A stretch of DNA of 64,000 bases from CBDFGS01 sp965247255 (GTDB lineage Bacteria > Chloroflexota > Dehalococcoidia > Lucifugimonadales > CAUZJF01): positions 62,001 to 126,000 of the forward strand of contig CBDFGS010000008.1 in NCBI GenBank assembly GCA_965247255.1. The letters are read 5' to 3'. The position numbers were made by a program, and so were the translations under genes. Of this stretch, positions 36,526 through 45,118 are shown one piece after another; positions within the stretch are counted from its first letter, which is position 1; every line of letters begins with the position of its first letter. The notes beneath the pieces are model-generated. The model searched no databases and was not told the DNA's origin. It worked only from the letters and a program-made list of their open reading frames with translations.

Positions 36526-37851
36526 TCAGGCCGGGAACGGAATGGCTTGCAGCCGGGCCAAGGCGCGACTGAACTGGGTTTCCCAAGGCCAGCGCCGGGG
36601 GAGATGCAAAGTGAGGCGGCGCGCCGAGCGGGTGATCCGTCCCACCAGAGCGAAGACCCGCCGCCTGAGGGTCTTGGTGATCACGGTCCGCTCGCCCAGA
36701 CCAATCCGCGCCGTCCAGCGGGCCAGGTTATGCGCCATCACCTGGACCGCCAGCCAGGCGCCGTTGGCGGCGAAGCGCGCCGACGGCATGTGGTTCAGCC
36801 CGACGCCGTACTTGAGGTCGCGTATGGCGTTCTCGACCTCGGCGTGGCGGCGATGATCGGCCTCCAGTTCCAGCGTCTCCCCATCGCGGTCGGTGATGAA
36901 GGCGTGATAGCTGTATCTGGCGAAGAGGGCGAGCTGGGAACCGGGCGTCGGCTTCACCCGCCGGACAATGAGCCGCACCGGCGCGGCGTCCGGCTTGGTC
37001 TGGAACGGGGTGTAAGTCGTCTCGGCGACATCGGCGGCGCCGTCCATCCAGTAGGGAATGGGAGTCCAGTCCTCCTCTGGTATCGTCTCGATCAGGTCCC
37101 GCAGGCTGGCGCGCTGGCGGATGGTGATAGAGAAGCGGACATCCATTTCCCGGCAGGCGGCAACGACAGTGTGGGCGTAGAAGCCGCTGTCGGCCCGCAC
37201 CGTGAGTTGTCCCCTGGCCCCGCCGTAGCGCACCCGCCCCACCGTCTCACGCAGGAAGTGGGCGGCGCCACGGGCGGTGTTGGCCCGGCCCTCGCGCAGC
37301 CGGGACATCAGCACCTCGCCGGTGCCGGCGGCAATGGCCAGCAGCGGGTGATAGCCGCGGGCGCCGGTATAGCCGTGGTGACGCGCTCCCTCCTTGGCCA
37401 GTCCATAGGTCTCGCAGATGGTCGAGTCCAGGTCGATGGTCAGGGGCGAGTCGCCGGGTCCGGCCCCAGCGGCCCAGGCCCGGGCCAACAACTGGCGGCT
37501 CACGCGGTCGAGTTGACGGACATGCCCCCACCGGAAGCTGCGCAGGAAGGTCCCCAGGGTGGATGGCGCCTTGACCACGCAGCCTAGAACACCGACCGTC
37601 CCACCAGCGCGCAGCGCATCGGCGTCGTCGATGCAGTCGCCGCCTGCCAGCGCGGAAGCGACCAGCGTCAGCATCTTGTCCCCAGTGTTCGCCCGTCCCG
37701 GCGCTCCGCCGAGGTCAAGGTGATGGTCGACGAGTTCCCGCAGGCCCAGGTGCCGGGCTAGGGTGGCCGGCAGGAGCAGGCCGGCATTGGCCACCAGGCG
37801 ATGGTCGTCAAAGAGGATGCGGATACGGTCGGGTTTGTTCTGTGGCAGCAT
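36526..37851 (-). CDS. IS1380 family transposase (copy B)
   Basis: 441 residues, intact, with the same catalytic acids as copy A. Differences from A include Ser for Arg in the RASLRDLIE segment, Thr for Ala two residues later in LIETIPEE, and Ser for Thr in QFSRALARL. Confidence 0.95.
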   Translation of the reverse strand: MLPQNKPDRIRILFDDHRLVANAGLLLPATLARHLGLRELVDHHLDLGGAPGRANTGDKMLTLVASALAGGDCIDDADALRAGGTVGVLGCVVKAPSTLGTFLRSFRWGHVRQLDRVSRQLLARAWAAGAGPGDSPLTIDLDSTICETYGLAKEGARHHGYTGARGYHPLLAIAAGTGEVLMSRLREGRANTARGAAHFLRETVGRVRYGGARGQLTVRADSGFYAHTVVAACREMDVRFSITIRQRASLRDLIETIPEEDWTPIPYWMDGAADVAETTYTPFQTKPDAAPVRLIVRRVKPTPGSQLALFARYSYHAFITDRDGETLELEADHRRHAEVENAIRDLKYGVGLNHMPSARFAANGAWLAVQVMAHNLARWTARIGLGERTVITKTLRRRVFALVGRITRSARRLTLHLPRRWPWETQFSRALARLQAIPFPA

Positions 37852-37856
37852 CTATT

Positions 37857-37922
37857 GGGTGCTCCTTGTTTCCGGGCGGGTTTCTGTTCCAAAACCATTA
37901 TCCCAGATTCAGAGGAGCACCC
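37857..37922 (-). promoter_or_regulatory. IS promoter within ribosome-binding-site hairpin (copy B)
   Basis: Same perfect 10-base arms and internal extended -10 box as in copy A, in inverted orientation. Confidence 0.6.
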
Positions 37923-38643
37923 GCTGGCTTCTTCAAGGGCTGTCCCCAAGGACGTCCTTCGGTGGATTCGGGCTTAGAGGCGTTCTCGAAGATGTATGGG
38001 GTGGGAGAAGGACGAGACCCCGTGGCCCAGTTCTTCGGTCAGACGGGGACTGACGCCCTCAAGGGCGCGGATGTGCTGCGAACAGCCGTCCAGAAATACT
38101 CGTCCAGCATCGAGTATGCCGACAATCCAATATCCCAAAGCCTGAAGAGTGTGGCCCAGGCACTGTGCGCCGATCTCGGGACTCGGATCTTCTACGCTCA
38201 GCACGGCAGCTTCGACACCCACGCTGGGGAGCTCGACGCGCACTCCAAGCTGTGGACAGACGTCTCGACCGCCATAGGCGACTTCACGGACGACCTGAGT
38301 GAACATGGCCGCGAGAACGACGCGGTGATCCTGGTGTTCTCCGAGTTCGGCCGGAGGATCGAGGACAACGGCACAGGGACAGACCATGGCTCCGGCGGCG
38401 TCGCGTTCGCGATTGGCGGACAGGTCGAGGGTGGCCTCTATGGGGAGTACCCTTCCCTGAAAGAGGAGCACCAGCTAGAGGGCGACCTTCACTACAACAA
38501 CGACTTCCGGGGTACCTACTCGACGTTGTTGGAGCAGTGGCTGGGGCTGGAGGCGGCCCCGGTCGTCAACGGGCATTTCGAACAGCTCCGGTTCGTTCGG
38601 AACTGAAGCTCGTGGGCGCGGAGAGCAGCGCCCAACAGAAGGT

Positions 38644-38991
38644 CTATTTCGAACGGGCATCCTCTTCGGCTGCAAGCGTTTGCCCCAGCCGATCGATCTC
38701 TTCGTCTGCCAGACGCTCCCCGGTGATCTCCTCGTCCTGGTCCCACCACTCATCGAACAGCGCCACTCCCTGCACGTAGTGGATTATCACGCCAACACCC
38801 CAGAATATCAGCGGCGAGAAGAACCAGAGCGAGGACGAGCCGAGGTTCTGATAGGTGAAGACGTTCCAGGCGCCGAGGAAAATGTTCCCCAGCACGTACG
38901 CGCCGAAGTGATAGAAGAAGATACGGACAGCGCGGTTCTTGGCGATGTCTTTTCTGGCGCGCCGATACCGCCTCAGTTCGTCTACTTCCAT
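38644..38991 (-). CDS. 2TM domain-containing small membrane protein
   Basis: A 115-residue protein. Two hydrophobic helices (FFYHFGAYVLGNIFLGAWNVF and LWFFSPLIFWGVGVIIHYVQGV) are separated by a short loop; an N-terminal EVDELRRYRRARKDIAKNRAVR and an acidic C-terminal helix flank them. This is the 2TM family pattern, seen alone or at the N-terminus of histidine kinases. Function is unknown. It converges on the DUF1501 remnant and is divergent from the histidine kinase at 39192. Confidence 0.85.
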   Translation of the reverse strand: MEVDELRRYRRARKDIAKNRAVRIFFYHFGAYVLGNIFLGAWNVFTYQNLGSSSLWFFSPLIFWGVGVIIHYVQGVALFDEWWDQDEEITGERLADEEIDRLGQTLAAEEDARSK

Positions 38992-39191
38992 CGGGATCTC
39001 CTACGGCAGTCGGGAACCTAGACCAGGGGGGCGTTTCGCGACGGTCTGCGGTCCCGGGAATCATTTCCCAGACGTCGCGCCGGGAAGCGTTTTAGCCCTG
39101 CTTAGAGGCCCTCCCGGCGGTTGACTGCCATACCTACGGACTGCTACACTCGCTCCGTATGAAGCGGCGTATTAGGGACGTTTGAGAATTG

Positions 39192-41204
39192 ATGCTTCGG
39201 GTTGGCTTTAGGGATAACCTGCTAGCGCAGTTCTCCGTGGTCACTTTCGTGATCATGGTCATCCTGGCTTTGGTCGTCACCATAGTACTGATTGAAATCT
39301 TGAATAACAACCTGGAGCTCATTCGGGAGCGCGATGTAGCCGTTGCTGCCGGGGAGGCGATAGACCCATCCGAGCCCATATCGATCGAAAGCCTCAGCTC
39401 TCAGGTCAACAACCTGAAGTGGATAACGATAGCCTCTATCGGCGGCAGCTTCATTTACCTGTATGCCACCCTGGTATACCTGGTGTGGGAGGGGTGGCGC
39501 ACGATAGTCAAACAGCGAGTCGAGCTGGAGGAGGCGAACGCCGAGCTCGAGAAGCGGGTAGCTGAGCGGGTCGAACAGCTCCGTGAGGCGATGGGCGAAG
39601 GTCAGCGAAGGCTCGACGCGTTCCAGACGGCTGCGGGACGACTGGCGCTGGAGGAAGTACCTGAAAAGGCGCTTCAAGACCTTGTCGACGTGTCCCGCGA
39701 CCTCGTGGGGGCTAGCTACGGCGTTCTAGCGTTGCTTGACTCCCGTGGCGCAACCGGCAAATTCGTCACTTCCGGCTTCTCCGACGAACAGCGAGGCGGC
39801 GCGAGCGAGGCTCCGACAAAGATCGAGGACTTGGGGCTAACCGCCAGCGACGACGACCGGATCGTCGTAGAGGACGGGAGCCGACTCCTGAGCGCCCACG
39901 GGATCTCCCAGGACAACGGCGGCATTGAGAGCTTCCTCGGCGTCCCGGTGACCCTATCGGGTAGCTCCTCAGGGGTGTTCTACCTGATTAATAAGATAGG
40001 GGAAGAGAAATTCTCGCCAGACGATCACAGCCTGGTAAACCTCTTCGCCGTTCTCGCCGGCGTACACCTGGAGAACCTAAACCTGTACGAGGAGGTGGCG
40101 CTGGAGCGCAGGACGCTGGCCGCGATCCAGAGCAGCATGACCGAGGGTCTGGTGGTGGTAGACCCGTCCGGGGGTGTGCTGTACCTCAACGAGACCGCCG
40201 AGGCTCTCTGGGGTTTCAACCCCAAGGATGTAGAAGGCAAACGACTTCGAGACGTGTTAGGCGGCAACGAGGGGAACTTCGAGTCCCCCGAAGACATGCA
40301 AAAACTCCTTAGCATAATGAACGGCCACGGTGATGGTGCGTCCACGGTGGAGCTTACCGTGTCGAAGCCGCAGAGACGGCATCTGCTCGTCACGTCTTTC
40401 CCTATCCCCGCGGCTGGGCGGGGCAGCATGACCGGGTTGCTGGCGCGCGACGTCACGCGAGAGCGTGAGCTGGCCGAGCGCCGCAACGCGTTTATCTCCA
40501 TCGCCTCTCATGAGCTTCGTACGCCGATGACCGCCATTATGGGCTTCTCCGAGCTGCTGCTCAATGACAGGAATCTACCTGAGAGCTCTCAGGTAGACTG
40601 GCTGAAGCGCATCAATCAGAACAGCCAGATCCTGTCGGCCATAGTGGACGACATGCTGGACGTTTCGCGCATCCAGTCAGGCCGGCTGGCGCTGACGCTG
40701 GAGCACGTCGATGCAGGTGAGCTGATAGACGAGATCCTTGTCGGTATTAAAGGGCAGACCGACGAGCACGAGTTCGTCGTGGATGTACCCTCGGACGCGC
40801 CGCAGGTCGTCGCGGACCGCGAAAAGCTCTCCCAGATAATAATGAACCTGCTGACTAACGCCACTAAGTACAGCCCAGCCGGGGGGCAGATCACGGTCGC
40901 GGTCCGCCCGGAGAGTGAGGGTGAGCGGGTTGTCTTCAGCGTCTCCGACGAGGGCATTGGTATCGCGCCCGAAGACCTGGAGCAGCTGTTCACCAGCTTC
41001 CACCGCATCAGCCGCAAAGAGACGGAAAGCATAAGGGGCACCGGGCTGGGCCTCAGCATCGTGCGAGGGCTGGCAAACCTGATGAGAGGCGAAGCTTGGG
41101 TCGAGAGTGAGCTCGATAAGGGCTCGAGCTTCTTCTTCTCCGTACCGACTAAAAGGACCGACATTGACGTGACGGATGAGGCTGCGACGCTTTCCGCCAC
41201 CTAG
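39192..41204 (+). CDS. Sensor histidine kinase with GAF and PAS domains
   Basis: A 670-residue membrane kinase (ATG 39192; an in-frame TTG precedes it). Two transmembrane helices (about 12-38 and 76-100) enclose a short outer loop of about 35 residues. A coiled coil (105-145) leads to a GAF domain (150-300), a PAS domain (310-410), a HisKA domain with the phospho-accepting His at about 440 in SIASHELRTPM, and a HATPase domain with NLLTNATKYSP, DEGIGIAPED and GTGLGLSIV. The small outer loop suggests that sensing is by GAF/PAS inside the cell. It is followed nine bases later by a single-domain response regulator and then a coiled-coil gene, an evident signalling operon. Confidence 0.93.
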   Translation: MLRVGFRDNLLAQFSVVTFVIMVILALVVTIVLIEILNNNLELIRERDVAVAAGEAIDPSEPISIESLSSQVNNLKWITIASIGGSFIYLYATLVYLVWEGWRTIVKQRVELEEANAELEKRVAERVEQLREAMGEGQRRLDAFQTAAGRLALEEVPEKALQDLVDVSRDLVGASYGVLALLDSRGATGKFVTSGFSDEQRGGASEAPTKIEDLGLTASDDDRIVVEDGSRLLSAHGISQDNGGIESFLGVPVTLSGSSSGVFYLINKIGEEKFSPDDHSLVNLFAVLAGVHLENLNLYEEVALERRTLAAIQSSMTEGLVVVDPSGGVLYLNETAEALWGFNPKDVEGKRLRDVLGGNEGNFESPEDMQKLLSIMNGHGDGASTVELTVSKPQRRHLLVTSFPIPAAGRGSMTGLLARDVTRERELAERRNAFISIASHELRTPMTAIMGFSELLLNDRNLPESSQVDWLKRINQNSQILSAIVDDMLDVSRIQSGRLALTLEHVDAGELIDEILVGIKGQTDEHEFVVDVPSDAPQVVADREKLSQIIMNLLTNATKYSPAGGQITVAVRPESEGERVVFSVSDEGIGIAPEDLEQLFTSFHRISRKETESIRGTGLGLSIVRGLANLMRGEAWVESELDKGSSFFFSVPTKRTDIDVTDEAATLSAT

Positions 41205-41213
41205 GAGGGGTAC

Positions 41214-41588
41214 ATGGCCAAGACGGTGCTACTCGCCGACGACGAGGAGGACATCCTCATGCTGGTCTCCGCCACCCTGGGAGGCGACGACCGCTACAGC
41301 CTCGTGCTCGCCAGGGACGGCGAAGAGGCGCTGAGCCTTGCCCGCGAGGAGGAGCCGGACCTGATCTTTCTCGACGTGATGATGCCGAAGATGGACGGCT
41401 TCGAGGTCTGCAGAATACTGAAGGGGGACAGCGCCACCTCTCACGCCAAGATAGTGATGCTGACGGCGATGGCCCAGGAGGCGGACCGCCAGAAAGCGAC
41501 CGACGCCGGCGCGGACTACTACTTCTCCAAGCCGTTCAGCCCAACCGCGCTACTGGCCAAGGTGGACGAGCTCCTTTCGGCCGAATAG
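41214..41588 (+). CDS. Single-domain response regulator (CheY-like)
   Basis: A 124-residue receiver domain with no output domain. Acidic pocket DDEED near the N-terminus, phospho-acceptor D54 in LIFLDVMMPKMDG, Thr in MLTAMA and Lys in FSKPFSP are all present. ATG 41214 follows GGAGGGG. It is placed directly after the kinase at 39192 and is probably its partner; output could be by protein-protein contact with the next gene product. Confidence 0.93.
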   Translation: MAKTVLLADDEEDILMLVSATLGGDDRYSLVLARDGEEALSLAREEEPDLIFLDVMMPKMDGFEVCRILKGDSATSHAKIVMLTAMAQEADRQKATDAGADYYFSKPFSPTALLAKVDELLSAE

Positions 41589-41618
41589 CCTTTCAGCACC
41601 CAGGCCACCAGAGACACC

Positions 41619-41975
41619 ATGTCAACCGAAGGAAGCACGCACCAGACGTTCGACAAGCTCAGCCGCGACCAGCTGGAGATCTACGCGAAGGAGCTGCGCG
41701 AGCACATCCAGACCGAGCGCCGGCTGCGTCAGGAACTGGAGGGGCGCAACAGCGACCTCGAGCAGAGGGTGAGGGAGATCACAGCCCTCAACCAGCTCTT
41801 TCAGCAGCACCTGGACGAGCGCACGTCGGTGGTGAAGGCCTACAGGGAGATCATCGACGGCCTCGCGATGCTGGCGGACCAGTTCAGCGACCTCGCAGAG
41901 CGAGCCAGGGCCCAGCCGCTTCCCGACCTGGAGAGCGTCCCTACCCTGCCCGACGACGATACCGCGGCCACGTAG
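41619..41975 (+). CDS. Small coiled-coil protein in two-component operon
   Basis: A 118-residue, highly charged, helical protein: DKLSRDQLEIYAKELREHIQTERRLRQELEGRNSDLEQRVREITALNQLFQQHLDERTSVVKAYREI is coiled coil over residues 12-85. The tail is acidic and Pro-rich. It is 30 bases after the response regulator. I do not recognise a family; similar short coiled coils stand between PAS or GAF modules of signalling proteins, so a role as target or scaffold of the receiver protein is possible. Confidence 0.75.
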   Translation: MSTEGSTHQTFDKLSRDQLEIYAKELREHIQTERRLRQELEGRNSDLEQRVREITALNQLFQQHLDERTSVVKAYREIIDGLAMLADQFSDLAERARAQPLPDLESVPTLPDDDTAAT

Positions 41976-41976
41976 C

Positions 41977-41999
41977 GGCTCATGCGGCCCGTATGAGCC
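41977..41999. other. Hairpin between signalling operon and ABC operon
   Basis: GGCTCAT and ATGAGCC pair perfectly around a nine-base loop. A T-run is missing. A TATGAT -10-like box follows at about 42012, upstream of the ABC ATPase gene. Confidence 0.35.
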
Positions 42000-42046
42000 C
42001 GCATCTCGCTGTGCTATGATTCTGGGCGCTCTCAGGAGCGCCGACC

Positions 42047-42853
42047 GTGGATACGCCGCTACATATCGCCGCGCGGGCGCTGGCCCACACCTACCCGGCA
42101 GGACGCCGCACCATCGAGGCGCTGGCGGGGGTCGATCTGGAGGTCACCACCGGGGAATTCGTGTCGATCATAGGCCCGAGCGGCGGCGGCAAGACCACCC
42201 TGCTCAAGCTTCTTGGCGGACTCCTGGAACCGACTTCAGGTTCGGTCGCGGTCGCCGGAGGGCCGCCCTCGGATGCGCAGCGACGCAAGGACATCGGATT
42301 CGTGTTCCAGGAGCCGTCGCTGCTGCCCTGGCGCACCGCCCGCGACAACATCGCCCTGCCTCTAGAGCTGAACCCGCGAGGTAGCTCGTCCGACACGGAC
42401 TACGACGCTGATCGGTGGTTGCGCGCGGTAGGTCTCGAAGATTCCGGCGCCCTCTACCCGCACCAGCTTTCGGGCGGGATGAAGCAGCGGGTCGCGTTTG
42501 CCCGCGCGCTGATCATGGAGCCCGCGCTGCTGCTGATGGACGAGCCTCTGGGCGCTCTGGATGAGATCACGCGTTCCGCCATGAGATATGAGCTGCTGAG
42601 GCTGTGGGAGGACAGCGGTAAGACTGTGGTCATGGTCACGCACAGCATCGCGGAGGCGGTAGCGATGTCCGACCGCGTGGTGGTGATGTCGGCCCGGCCC
42701 GGCAAAGTCGTCGACGAGGTCAGCATCGAGCTGCCGCGGCCGCGGGAAGATTCGCTAGAGCGCTCGGCACGCTACACGGACCACACCCTTCTGATCAAGG
42801 AGACCCTCTCCAAAGGAGCGCCGCGTGAGGCCGCCGCCCGAGCCTCAGCCTAG
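42047..42853 (+). CDS. ABC transporter ATP-binding protein (nitrate/sulfonate/pyrimidine-precursor importer type)
   Basis: 268 residues from GTG 42047, with AGGAG eight bases upstream. Motifs in order: Walker A GPSGGGKTT (about 44-52), Q-loop FVFQEPSLLPW, signature LSGGMKQRVAFARAL, Walker B LLLMDEPLGALDE, and the H-loop VTHSIAEAV. LLPWRTARDNI after the Q-loop is typical of the SsuB/TauB/ThiZ class. First gene of a three-gene importer operon with overlaps between genes. Confidence 0.93.
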   Translation: MDTPLHIAARALAHTYPAGRRTIEALAGVDLEVTTGEFVSIIGPSGGGKTTLLKLLGGLLEPTSGSVAVAGGPPSDAQRRKDIGFVFQEPSLLPWRTARDNIALPLELNPRGSSSDTDYDADRWLRAVGLEDSGALYPHQLSGGMKQRVAFARALIMEPALLLMDEPLGALDEITRSAMRYELLRLWEDSGKTVVMVTHSIAEAVAMSDRVVVMSARPGKVVDEVSIELPRPREDSLERSARYTDHTLLIKETLSKGAPREAAARASA

Positions 42854-43670
42854 GGAAGCGCCCTACCCGGAGACGCCGCGGGACCGAGGCGGTGTCGCGG
42901 CGGGGGCACGTAGTCTCGCCGGCTTGCTGGCCCCGCCGGCGCTGACGCTTACAGCGCTCACCGCGGTCTGGGAGGTGTCCACTCGCGCGCTCGAGGTGCC
43001 GGTGTACATGGTGCCGAGGCCTACCGACGTCGCGGAACGGCTGGGCGCGGACATCGCGTTCTTCGCAGGTAACGGCGCTGTGACGCTGCTGGAGGCGCTG
43101 GCCGGGTTCGTGCTGGGATCGGCAGTCGCGTTCGCCGCCGCGACCCTAATGGCCCGCTGGTGGCTACTTGAACGCACGTTATTCCCGCTGGCCGTGCTGG
43201 TGAAGGTGACGCCGGTGGTGGCCGTCGCGCCGTTGCTGGTGGTATGGTTCGGCTTCGGATCGCTGCCCATCGTATCTATTGCCGCGCTGATCACCTTCTT
43301 TCCGGTCCTGGTCAACGCGGTCACCGGGCTCAAGTCTGTCGACCCGGGGGCGCTGGACTTCTTCCGCTCGGTGAACGCGTCGACACGGGAGACGTTCCTG
43401 AAGCTGCGGCTGCCGGGCTCGTTGCCTTACTTGTTCGCCGCATTCCGCATCGCCATCCCGCTCTCGGTAATCGGCGCGGTCGTCGGCGAGTTCTTCGGCG
43501 GCAACCGTGGGCTGGGGGGAGTGATATTCGTGGCGCACCACAATCTGGACATGCCGACGTCGTTCGCCGCGATACTTGTGTTGGCCCTCATGGGAGTCAG
43601 CCTTACCGTGCTCACCTCGTACGTGGAGAGGCGGGCGCTGTTTTGGCACGAGTCGGCGGTGGGAACTTGA
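42825..43670 (+). CDS. ABC transporter permease (SsuC/ThiX-like)
   Basis: 281 residues from GTG 42825 (AAAGGAG six bases upstream), overlapping the ATPase gene by 29 bases. Six hydrophobic helices and the EAA-type loop, LDFFRSVNASTRETFLKLRLPGSLPYLFAAFRIAIPLSVIGAVVGEFFG, which contacts the ATPase. The conserved LVVWFGFGSLPIV segment fits the family-3 importers for sulfonates, nitrate and pyrimidine or flavin compounds. Confidence 0.92.
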   Translation: MRPPPEPQPREAPYPETPRDRGGVAAGARSLAGLLAPPALTLTALTAVWEVSTRALEVPVYMVPRPTDVAERLGADIAFFAGNGAVTLLEALAGFVLGSAVAFAAATLMARWWLLERTLFPLAVLVKVTPVVAVAPLLVVWFGFGSLPIVSIAALITFFPVLVNAVTGLKSVDPGALDFFRSVNASTRETFLKLRLPGSLPYLFAAFRIAIPLSVIGAVVGEFFGGNRGLGGVIFVAHHNLDMPTSFAAILVLALMGVSLTVLTSYVERRALFWHESAVGT

Positions 43671-44731
43671 GATACATAGGCGGCCCTTCGCTCACCGTCC
43701 TCAAGTCAGTGGTCCTGGCGGTGTGCGTGCTGCTGGCCGCCGGCTGCACCAAGGACGATGCCGAGCCTCGCGACGTCTCCACTGCACCCTCGGCTCCAGC
43801 GGCAGACCGGGTGGTGTTCATGGCAGGCTTCAAGCCGCAGGCGAACTTGCCTTTTGTCGCGGCGTACGTCGCACAGGAGAAAGGGTTTTTCGCCCAGCAG
43901 CGGCTAGACGTTGAGATACTCCACGCGGGCAGCGGCGAGCACCTGAAGCTGCTGATGGCCGGGAACGTCGACTTTACGACCGCCGCCGCCGCATCCGTGC
44001 TCAGACGTCGCTCCGAGCCCGGCCTGCCCATCGTGGCCCTGGCCCTGTTCGGGCAGCGCGGCCAGCAGGCGTACATGGCCCTGAAGGACTCGGGAATCGA
44101 GTCACCCGCCGACTGGGAGGGCAAGACATTCGGGTACAAGATATCGGTGCCTCCCGACTACCTGGCGCTCCTGAAGATCGGGAGCGTCGACCGCTCCACG
44201 ATCACCGAGGTCAATGCGGGGTTCGACCCGCGCGTCCTTACGGAGGGCAGGGTCGATATCCTGGCGGTGTTCAAGTCCAACGAGCCTGACACGGTGCGCA
44301 GGCTCGGCTTCGAGGTGACGGTGTGGGACCCCGCGGACTACGGCGTCCCCGCCCTGGGGCTCACCTACATCACGCGCCAGGACGTCGTCGACGAGAAGCC
44401 CGAAGTGGCGGAGCGCTTCCTCAGGGCGACGCTCAAGGCCACGGAGTACATTCGGGCCAACACCGAGGAGGCGCTGGACGTCGTGCTGAAGTACGCGCCA
44501 CAGGAGAGCCGCGACCACCAGCGGTTCATGCTGGAGGCGGAGCTGAAGGACGCGCAAAACGCACTCACGGACGAGCACGGCCTGGGGTGGATGACGGCGT
44601 CGCAGTGGGAGGCGTTGTACGAGCAGCTCCTGGAGTTCGAAGCGATCCCCAAGCCCCTGGACTACCGCTCCGCCTACACCGACGTATTCCTGAAGTCGCT
44701 CTACGAGGGTGGAACGCTGCGCTGGCCGTAG
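43667..44731 (+). CDS. ABC transporter substrate-binding lipoprotein, NMT1/THI5-like
   Basis: 354 residues from TTG 43667, whose last bases overlap the permease stop (TTGA). The signal SVVLAVCVLLAAGC is a clear lipobox with Cys at about 26. The mature part has the NMT1/THI5 fold marks: FMAGFKPQANLPFVAAYVAQEKGFFAQQRLDVEIL, LLMAGNVDFTTAAAASVL, WEGKTFGYKI, EGRVDILAVFKSNEPDTV. Proteins of this type deliver thiamine pyrimidine precursors (ThiY) or, in Chloroflexus-type bacteria, riboflavin (RibY). I see no TPP or FMN riboswitch upstream of the operon, so the substrate stays open. Confidence 0.85.
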   Translation: MRYIGGPSLTVLKSVVLAVCVLLAAGCTKDDAEPRDVSTAPSAPAADRVVFMAGFKPQANLPFVAAYVAQEKGFFAQQRLDVEILHAGSGEHLKLLMAGNVDFTTAAAASVLRRRSEPGLPIVALALFGQRGQQAYMALKDSGIESPADWEGKTFGYKISVPPDYLALLKIGSVDRSTITEVNAGFDPRVLTEGRVDILAVFKSNEPDTVRRLGFEVTVWDPADYGVPALGLTYITRQDVVDEKPEVAERFLRATLKATEYIRANTEEALDVVLKYAPQESRDHQRFMLEAELKDAQNALTDEHGLGWMTASQWEALYEQLLEFEAIPKPLDYRSAYTDVFLKSLYEGGTLRWP

Positions 44732-45047
44732 GGAGCGTGCCGCGTGCCGCCGCACAGCTCAACAAGCCCGCTCACGGCAAGATGATGCCCGTCGGCGCTG
44801 GCGGCATCGGCTTTGGTAGATGGTTGCATTGGCGGCGCTGCTCTGAGCGGTGACCGCGGGTATGCTCCCGCGAAGAGACAGCGACCTCAACCGCTGCACC
44901 TCGGAGACCCTATAGCTACACTTTCGGCTTACACCGACGCACTTCCGGTACGCGCACGCGGGACAGCGATTCTTCAGCCCCGCATACTCGGTCTAAGCCC
45001 GAATCCACCGAAGGACGTCCTTGGGGACAGCCCTTGAAGAAGCCAGC

Positions 45048-45113
45048 GGGTGCTCCTCTGAATCTGGGATAATGGTTTTGGAACAGAAACCCGCCCGGAA
45101 ACAAGGAGCACCC
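45048..45113 (+). promoter_or_regulatory. IS promoter within ribosome-binding-site hairpin (copy C)
   Basis: Identical to the element in copy A: arms at 45048-45057 and 45104-45113, extended -10 between. Confidence 0.6.
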
Positions 45114-45118
45114 AATAG

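Larger units (their letters stand above)
36269..37972 (-). mobile_element. IS1380-type insertion sequence, copy B
   Basis: A 1704-bp copy in inverted orientation with the same 19-base terminal repeats. It is flanked by CTTAG on both sides (36264-36268 and 37973-37977), a clean 5-bp target duplication inside the DUF1501 gene. A few substitutions relative to copies A and C show it is slightly older or a separate lineage member. Confidence 0.95.
35637..38606 (+). pseudogene. DUF1501 family protein, interrupted by a 122-bp element and by IS copy B
   Basis: The coding parts are 35637-35713, 35841-36268 and 37978-38606. From ATG 35637 (after GGAGG): RSLVVIQLSGGNDYLNTLV, then the small insertion, then PYGDGLYYDYRPNVSIP through DERLRKYAL, then the IS, then EAFSKMYGVGEGR through FSEFGRRIEDNGTGTDHGSGGVAFAIGG to the stop. 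Removing the 122-bp element plus one CTAGT, and the IS plus one CTTAG, gives one continuous frame (LNTLVPYGDG and KYALEAFSK), a DUF1501 protein of about 377 residues. DUF1501 proteins resemble sulfatase/alkaline phosphatase-fold proteins and are partners of DUF1800. With both insertions the gene cannot be translated whole. The two insertions are independent events. Confidence 0.92.

Noticed and set aside
41976..42046. TPP or FMN riboswitch upstream of the importer
   Set aside because: The 70-base gap lacks the conserved CTGAGA-type or AGGGG-type elements and is too short.
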